Origin: Streptomyces celluloflavus
Lineage (GTDB): Bacteria > Actinomycetota > Actinomycetes > Streptomycetales > Streptomycetaceae
Length of the DNA: 35,253 bases
Direction: 5' to 3'
Assembly: GCA_000720995.1 (NCBI GenBank)
Contig: JOEL01000061.1
Location: 1-35,253, forward strand
Part shown: positions 30,322 through 35,253 of the stretch, one piece after another
How the letters are laid out: the number at the start of each line of letters is the position of its first letter
Position numbering within the stretch: the first letter of the stretch is position 1
The notes under the pieces: model-generated
Told to the model about the DNA's origin: nothing
Database searches by the model: none
The model's input: only the letters and a program-made list of their open reading frames with translations
Translations under genes and position numbers: made by a program

Positions 30322-31781
30322 CGGCTCAGCTCCGGTTCGGGCGTGTCCTGCTGCACGGGGCGCGGCGCCGGGCCGCTCTGGAAGACGGGCTTGCGCATCG
30401 CGTTCCTGCGCCGGATCTCGGTGGCCGCGAGCCGCCCCAGCTCGCGGAGCGTGGCGCGGCGTTGGCCGGGGGCGCCCAGCAGGTGCCCTCCCGTGGCGCC
30501 GAGCACCCGCGCCGGGGTGAGGACCTCCAGGACGGAGGACCGGTGGCTCAGCAGGTTCAGGACGCCGTCGACCTTGCCGCGCGCGTGCAGCCCGCGCACG
30601 ACCCGCGGGACGACGCCCGCGATGGGTCCGGCCACACCGAGGTCCGCGGCCAGGCCGTAGTACTCGGCGTACGTGCGGTCCCGCCAGCGGCCGAACTCCG
30701 CGACGGCGCGGTCGAGCCGGACGCCCGACCCGATGGCGTCGCCGACCGCGTCGGCGAGCCGTTCCGCCTGGTGGAAGGCGTCGCCGATGCCGCGCCCGCC
30801 CGCCGGGTCCTTGAAGTGACCGGCGTCGCCGAGCAGCACCCAGCCGGCGCCCGCCGCCTCGCGGAAGTAGCCGAAGAAGCGCCGGATGCCGTAGATCCTG
30901 CTCGCCCTGGTGGCGCCCGAGAGGGCCTCGGCGATCGGCGCGCAGCGCATCGCGTGGGCGCGCACGGAGCCGTCGAGGTCGGCGCGGAAGCTCTCCCGCT
31001 CGTGCCGCTGCGGGGAGACGCCCACGATGTAGAGGCCGTTGTCGGCAGGGCCGCCCAGCATGTGCCGGTCGCCCCAGCGGTGGAAGACGAACGTCGGCCG
31101 CGGACCGGTGTCCGCGCCCTCGAAGTACGTCCAGTAGTAGCTGCGTTCGCCGGAACTCACGTGGTACATGCGGGACCCGCACGCCTCGGCGACCTTCGAG
31201 TTGCGTCCGTCCGCACCGACCACCAGGCGGGCCCGCAGCCGCGTCTCGACGCCGCCCGACACCGCCCGGACCCCCGTGACGCGGCCGCTCTCACGGATCA
31301 TCCCGACGACCCGGGTGCCCAGCCGCACGTCGGCGCCGGACGTGCGGGCCGCGTCCACCAGGACCGGGTCGAGGACCTCGCGGCGGATGCACGCCGCGCC
31401 GCCCACGTCACCGGCCTCCTGCGGGAACGCGGCCCGGCAGCGGAACTCCTCCAGGCGCATGTCGACATGGCTCATGGTGGTGGCCCCGGCCGCACGCAGC
31501 CGCTCCATCACGCCGAGGCGGTTCAGAAACGCCAGGGAGTCGGCCTGGAGGATGTTCGAGGAGAGGGTCGAGCGGATCTCGGTGGCCTGGTCGAGCACGG
31601 CGACCCGCAGACCGCGGCGGGCGAGGAGCGCGCCGAGCGTGGCCCCGGCGCAGCGGGCGCCGACGACGATGACATCGAACTCCCCGTTCCCGCCCGGGTG
31701 TTCCGCCGTAGCGGACCGCTCTGCCGCGTCGGGCCGCTCGGTCTCGCCGGACTGCCCGGCTTGCCGGGACGGCCGGCTCAT
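30318..31781 (-). CDS. FAD-dependent monooxygenase/oxidoreductase (group A-like)
   Basis: A 487-residue flavoprotein. After a 35-residue polar N-terminus, the FAD-binding fold is VIVVGARCAGATLGALLARRG (two parts, about 37-57) and the second FAD motif GDAGHFKDPAGGRGIGDAF, typical of PHBH-like hydroxylases, halogenases and geranylgeranyl-reductase relatives. The halogenase motif WxWxIP is not present. The C-terminal 90 residues are basic and probably helical. It overlaps the KAS III-like gene by 4 nt at its start and the AfsA-like gene by 4 nt at its end. It probably hydroxylates or epoxidises the product; substrate unknown. Confidence 0.85.
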   Translation of the reverse strand: MSRPSRQAGQSGETERPDAAERSATAEHPGGNGEFDVIVVGARCAGATLGALLARRGLRVAVLDQATEIRSTLSSNILQADSLAFLNRLGVMERLRAAGATTMSHVDMRLEEFRCRAAFPQEAGDVGGAACIRREVLDPVLVDAARTSGADVRLGTRVVGMIRESGRVTGVRAVSGGVETRLRARLVVGADGRNSKVAEACGSRMYHVSSGERSYYWTYFEGADTGPRPTFVFHRWGDRHMLGGPADNGLYIVGVSPQRHERESFRADLDGSVRAHAMRCAPIAEALSGATRASRIYGIRRFFGYFREAAGAGWVLLGDAGHFKDPAGGRGIGDAFHQAERLADAVGDAIGSGVRLDRAVAEFGRWRDRTYAEYYGLAADLGVAGPIAGVVPRVVRGLHARGKVDGVLNLLSHRSSVLEVLTPARVLGATGGHLLGAPGQRRATLRELGRLAATEIRRRNAMRKPVFQSGPAPRPVQQDTPEPELSR

Positions 31782-32794
31782 GAGGCGCCGTTCCAGCGCA
31801 CCGCCGCGGCGGCCGCGAAGTCACCGGCGTGCGCGAACCCCGACATCACCACGAGGTCGCCGTCGCGCAGGTCTCCGGCGCGGGCAGCCCGGTCGAGGGT
31901 GACGGGTACGGCGGCGCCGTACAGGTTTCCGTAGCGGTCGAAGGTGTCCAAGTGCCGTGCCTCGTCCAGCTTCAGGGCCTGGCGCCAGTTCTTCAGGAAG
32001 ATCCGGTTCGGCTGGTTGGTGACGAGCACGTCGATGTCGGACGGCTGCTCCCCGAGGTCGGAGCAGAGTGTCCCGACGAGCTCGGGGACGAGGGTGTTGC
32101 CGCGCTGGAGGATCTCCGTCGTCTTGTCGGCGTCGAAGCCGATGTCCATCTGGCCTTCGCCCGGCTCCCAGTACTTGCGCCCGTCCGGGGTCTTGATGCC
32201 GAGGTCCACGGAGTACGCGGGGATGCTGCGGGTCCGTACCCCGAGGAGCGGCGAGCCCGCGCCGGCCTCCAGGTAGGCCACACCGCAGCCGTCGCCGGGG
32301 ATCGGAGCGTGCGACAGCTTGCGTACCTCGGACTGGGCGAACATCTGGCCCGCGGTGTTCTGCACGTTGGCGATCAGCGCGGTGCGTGCCGCTCCGTCGG
32401 CCATGATCTTCCGGGCCAGCGAGAGCATGTACGGGAATGAGGCGCAGCCGCCGTTGTGCAGGTCCACGATCCATTCGGGATCGATGCCGAGGGCGTGCGC
32501 GGCCTGGGCGCCGACGCCCATGAACGGTTCGTCCGGCAGCAGCACGTTCGTCAGCAGCACGTCGACCTGGCCCGCGGGCTCCTTGCCGAGGCGCTCGAAG
32601 ACCGGCCGGGCCGCCTTGGCGATCATGTCGGCGGCCCGCTCGCCGGGGGCGACGTGGTGCCGGGCCGGGGGCACGCGGAACAGCGGGGTGTTGGCGAGCG
32701 GGTCCACCGGGGCGCTCCCGTCCAGGAAGAACTCGGGTCCCACCACGTTCTCGGGCAGATAGCTCCCGAAGTCGACTATGCCGACGGGCTGCAT
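31778..32794 (-). CDS. KAS III (FabH)-like enzyme with altered catalytic triad
   Basis: A 338-residue thiolase-fold protein. The nucleophile Cys117 is present in LHNGGCASF, and the triad Asn is N290 in YGNLYGAA. The position of the active-site His, normally HQAN, reads TNQPNRIF, so His is replaced by Asn260. Normal decarboxylative condensation needs that His, so this enzyme may act as an acyltransferase or use a different base. The start at 32794 has AAGGA 6-7 nt upstream and overlaps the PKS end by 19 nt. It probably transfers or condenses an acyl unit with the PKS product. Confidence 0.85.
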   Translation of the reverse strand: MQPVGIVDFGSYLPENVVGPEFFLDGSAPVDPLANTPLFRVPPARHHVAPGERAADMIAKAARPVFERLGKEPAGQVDVLLTNVLLPDEPFMGVGAQAAHALGIDPEWIVDLHNGGCASFPYMLSLARKIMADGAARTALIANVQNTAGQMFAQSEVRKLSHAPIPGDGCGVAYLEAGAGSPLLGVRTRSIPAYSVDLGIKTPDGRKYWEPGEGQMDIGFDADKTTEILQRGNTLVPELVGTLCSDLGEQPSDIDVLVTNQPNRIFLKNWRQALKLDEARHLDTFDRYGNLYGAAVPVTLDRAARAGDLRDGDLVVMSGFAHAGDFAAAAAVRWNGAS

Positions 32795-35253
32795 GACAGT
32801 TCCTTTCGAAGCCAGTCCTCGACGGTGCGTGCCGTGTGAGCGGCGTGCTCCTCAAGGAGCGAGAAGTGGTCGCCGGTGACGGGCGTGACGGTGTCCGCGG
32901 CCTGCCAGAGCCGCCAGGCCGCGCCGTCGGGCGCGTCGGGCCCCCGCTTCGCGGTCAGGAGCAGCGCGGGCGCCGCCAGCGGGTCGGCCGCCCAGTCGTC
33001 GAAGAGCCGCAGATAGCCGCCCATGGCCAGTACGCCGTCGTCGTCGATGTCGGCGGGCGCGCCGTCCCGGGCGAGGATGCGGCCCATCGCCCAGGCGAAC
33101 ACCGCTTGCTGCTGGGCGGGTTCGGGCTCGTACGTGTCGATCAGCACGACCCCTTCGACGCGGTGCCCGGCGCGCTCCAGCGACGCGGCGGCGGCGTGCG
33201 CGAGGGCGCCGCCGATGGAGTGCCCCGCGAGGACCAGCGGGGCACCGCCCGCGGTGTGCAGCGCGGCGGCGGCCAGGCCGTCGACCGCCGTCCGCCACGA
33301 GCCGGGCAGCAGCGGCGAGGTGCCGAGGCCGGGCAGGGTGAGCGCGGACATCCGTGGCCGGTGGGTGAATCCGGCGGCGAACCGCGCGAACTGGTGCGGG
33401 CCCGACCCGGCCAGGAAGGACGGTACACAGACCACGGCGGGCGTGGCGGGCCCGTCGGAGACCAGCACGGACTCGGACGGGCCCACGGGCCGTTCGTCCG
33501 TGGAGAAGGCGGGCCGGCCCGCGGCGGCCGCCCGCAGCAGCGGTACGGCGTCACCGAGTTGCCCTCGCCGGTGCAGGTCCCTGAGCAGGTCGGCGGGGCC
33601 GCTCGGGGTGCTCGGGGCGAGCAGCGGCCGCAGGTGCTCCGCGAGGGCCGCCGGGGTGGGGTGGTCGACCAGGAGGGTGGCAGGAAGGTCGAGGCCGGTG
33701 ACCGAGGCCAGGCGCCGCTGGAAGCGGACGGCGCCGAGCGAGTCGATGCCGAGCTCCAGCAGCGTCAGGTCCGGGTCGATCCGCGCACCGTCCTCGTAAC
33801 CGAGGACGAACGCCGCCTGGGTGCGGACCAGCCCGAGTACGCCCTGCTCCTGGTCCGCCCGCTCCGGCTCGTCCCGGTCCGGCTGTTCCTGCGCGGCCGG
33901 TGCCGCAGCCGCCTGGTCCGCGGACGGGCCGGGATCCGTGCTCCGTACGGTCTGCGGCACGTCGATCCAGTGGCGGCGCGGTTGGAAGGCGTACGTGGGG
34001 AGGGGCACCTGGCGAGCCGCGTCCCGGGGCAGGAGGGCCGCCAGGTCGCCGCACGCGCCGTGTGTGTGCAGCTCGGCGAGCGCGGTCGTGAGCGCGGCGG
34101 GCTCGGGCGCGCGCCCGTCGAGGGCGGGAACGAGCACCGCGGACCCCGGGTCGCGCAGGCAGTGCCGGGTCATCGAGGTCAGCACACCGCTCGGCCCGAG
34201 CTCCAGGAACGCCGTCGCCCCCGCGCCCTCCAGGCGGCGTATCCCGTCGTGGAAGCGGACGGGGCGCTCGGCGTGGCGGACCCAGTAATCGGGCGTGGCC
34301 AGGGCGGCCGCGTCGGCGAAGGTCCCCGTCACGTTCGAGACGATCGGCACGGTCGGCGCGTGGTAGCTCAAGCCGCCCGCCACGGCGGCGAGTTCGCCGA
34401 GCACGGGCCGCATCAGGGGCGAGTGGAAGGCATGGCTGACGTGCAGCCGGCGGGTGCGGCGGCCCTGTTCCTGCCACGGTCGCAGCCAGGCCGCGAGGGG
34501 TTCGGCGGCGCCCGACACGACGACCGAGCGGGGCCCGTTCACGGCGGCGACGGCCAGCCGGCCGTCGCCGCGCAGACGCTCCAGGACCTCCTCCTCCGTC
34601 GCCTCCACGGCGACCATCGCGCCGCCCTCCGGCAGGGCCTGCATGAGCCTGCCGCGCGCGGCGACCAGGGCGCTCGCGTCGGCCAGGGACAGCACCCCGG
34701 CGACATGCGCGGCGGACAGTTCGCCGATCGAGTGGCCCATCAGGAAGTCCGGCGTGAGACCCCAGGACTCGACGAGGCGGTAGAGGGCCACCTCAAGGGC
34801 GAACAGCGCCGGCTGCGTCCAGCCCGTGCGATGCAGCAGCTCCGCGTCCGGGGTGCCCTCGGGAGCGTCCATCACCTGGCGCAGGGGCAGCTCCAGATGC
34901 CGGTCGAGCTCGGCGCAGGCCGCGTCCAGGGCGTCGGCGAACACCGGGTGGGCGGCGGCGAGTCCGCTGCCCATGCCGGGCTGCTGGGACCCCTGCCCGG
35001 AAAAGAGGAAAGCGGTCTTCCGCGCCCGCGCCGCCACTCCCAGGAAGGCGTTGCCCGGCAGTTCTCCCGCGCCGAACGCCGCCAGCCCTGTGAGGAGTTC
35101 GGTGCGGGTGGTGCCGGTGAGGGTGGCTCGGTGGTCGAAGTGGGTGCGGGTGTGGGCGAGGGCGGCGCCGATCTGGGTGGGGGTGGCGTGTGGCTGCGTG
35201 GCCATGGGGTGGTTTCGGTGAGGAGGGCGATGCTGTTGTCGGTCCAGTTGGCT
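32776..35253 (-). CDS. Type I polyketide synthase, terminal module (AT-ACP-TE), 5' end missing
   Basis: The C-terminal 809 residues are readable. From the N-terminus: a short linker; an acyltransferase (about 65-360) with FSGQGSQQPGMG, catalytic Ser159 in GHSIGE and the HAFH motif (258-261) that indicates malonyl-CoA; the YAFQPRRHWI post-AT linker; an ACP with Ser489 in LGIDSLGAV; and a thioesterase (about 585-800) with Ser663 in GHSIGG and a likely catalytic His in GDHFSLL. No KR, DH or ER lies between AT and ACP, so the last extension would leave a beta-ketone. The KS must lie beyond the right edge. At about 35205 the frame breaks: the last 48 bases encode KS-AT-linker sequence in another frame. 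The frame shown stays open to the window edge but without PKS similarity there. Confidence 0.92.
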   Translation of the reverse strand, partial: SQLDRQQHRPPHRNHPMATQPHATPTQIGAALAHTRTHFDHRATLTGTTRTELLTGLAAFGAGELPGNAFLGVAARARKTAFLFSGQGSQQPGMGSGLAAAHPVFADALDAACAELDRHLELPLRQVMDAPEGTPDAELLHRTGWTQPALFALEVALYRLVESWGLTPDFLMGHSIGELSAAHVAGVLSLADASALVAARGRLMQALPEGGAMVAVEATEEEVLERLRGDGRLAVAAVNGPRSVVVSGAAEPLAAWLRPWQEQGRRTRRLHVSHAFHSPLMRPVLGELAAVAGGLSYHAPTVPIVSNVTGTFADAAALATPDYWVRHAERPVRFHDGIRRLEGAGATAFLELGPSGVLTSMTRHCLRDPGSAVLVPALDGRAPEPAALTTALAELHTHGACGDLAALLPRDAARQVPLPTYAFQPRRHWIDVPQTVRSTDPGPSADQAAAAPAAQEQPDRDEPERADQEQGVLGLVRTQAAFVLGYEDGARIDPDLTLLELGIDSLGAVRFQRRLASVTGLDLPATLLVDHPTPAALAEHLRPLLAPSTPSGPADLLRDLHRRGQLGDAVPLLRAAAAGRPAFSTDERPVGPSESVLVSDGPATPAVVCVPSFLAGSGPHQFARFAAGFTHRPRMSALTLPGLGTSPLLPGSWRTAVDGLAAAALHTAGGAPLVLAGHSIGGALAHAAAASLERAGHRVEGVVLIDTYEPEPAQQQAVFAWAMGRILARDGAPADIDDDGVLAMGGYLRLFDDWAADPLAAPALLLTAKRGPDAPDGAAWRLWQAADTVTPVTGDHFSLLEEHAAHTARTVEDWLRKELSCSPSA
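35206..35253 (-). other. KS-AT linker fragment in a different reading frame (suspected misjoin)
   Basis: Read on the minus strand in the frame shifted from the AT, this end encodes NWTDNSIALLTETTPWP, the conserved linker after a ketosynthase. In normal modules it is followed by an RRAGVSSFG-type segment and about 100 more residues before the AT. Here it runs directly, out of frame, into the pre-AT sequence ATQPHATPTQIGAALA at CATGGCCAC. Confidence 0.8.

Overview
The window looks like one short-read contig from a Streptomyces-type actinomycete. GC is very high, G/C dominates third codon positions, promoters look partly leaderless, there is an in-frame rare TTA leucine codon, and the gene families are typical of the group. 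The first 56 bases are Illumina Nextera adapter, so the left edge is artificial. The right edge breaks off inside a modular polyketide synthase at what looks like a bad join.

Left part (136-8888): a divergent aminoglycoside 2'-N-acetyltransferase-like gene; the two-component pair kdpD-kdpE without kdpFABC beside it; a small OB-fold protein and a DUF3159 membrane protein; then, convergent behind a perfect 16-bp hairpin, two overlapping TrkA/RCK genes. A KimA-like APC permease at 17221-19272 adds a further potassium-type gene. A PucR-type regulator starts at 7767.

Middle (9093-17104): a three-gene module of YqiJ-like membrane/OB-fold protein, YqiK-type flotillin and a 1,645-residue AAA+ protein. 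The palindrome TTGCCGG-N3-CCGGCAA stands just upstream of this module and recurs with one changed base upstream of pucR, suggesting that PucR controls both. A strong 19-bp hairpin separates flotillin from the ATPase. This regulator-membrane-flotillin-ATPase unit is the best candidate for a little-described system here. The KimA-like permease and a TRAM-domain RNA methyltransferase follow.

Accessory patch (20732-24340): lower GC, few genes, much apparently decayed DNA. It holds a GNAT acetyltransferase with a TTA codon and a secreted, aegerolysin-like protein with a glycine-zipper C-terminus, preceded by a repeat-rich promoter region.

Right part (24341-35253, all minus strand): a tightly packed biosynthetic operon. 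In transcription order: the end of a type I PKS (malonyl-type AT, ACP, TE), a KAS III-like enzyme with Asn in place of the active-site His, an FAD monooxygenase, an AfsA-like hotdog protein, an FAD amine-oxidase-like enzyme, an SDR, a membrane fatty-acid desaturase and a fatty acyl-AMP ligase. Most junctions overlap by 4-19 nt or leave 3-13 nt, so they are probably co-transcribed. The logic suggests a lipid-primed polyketide whose final beta-keto thioester may be handled by the AfsA-like and KAS III-like enzymes; the product cannot be named from this sequence.
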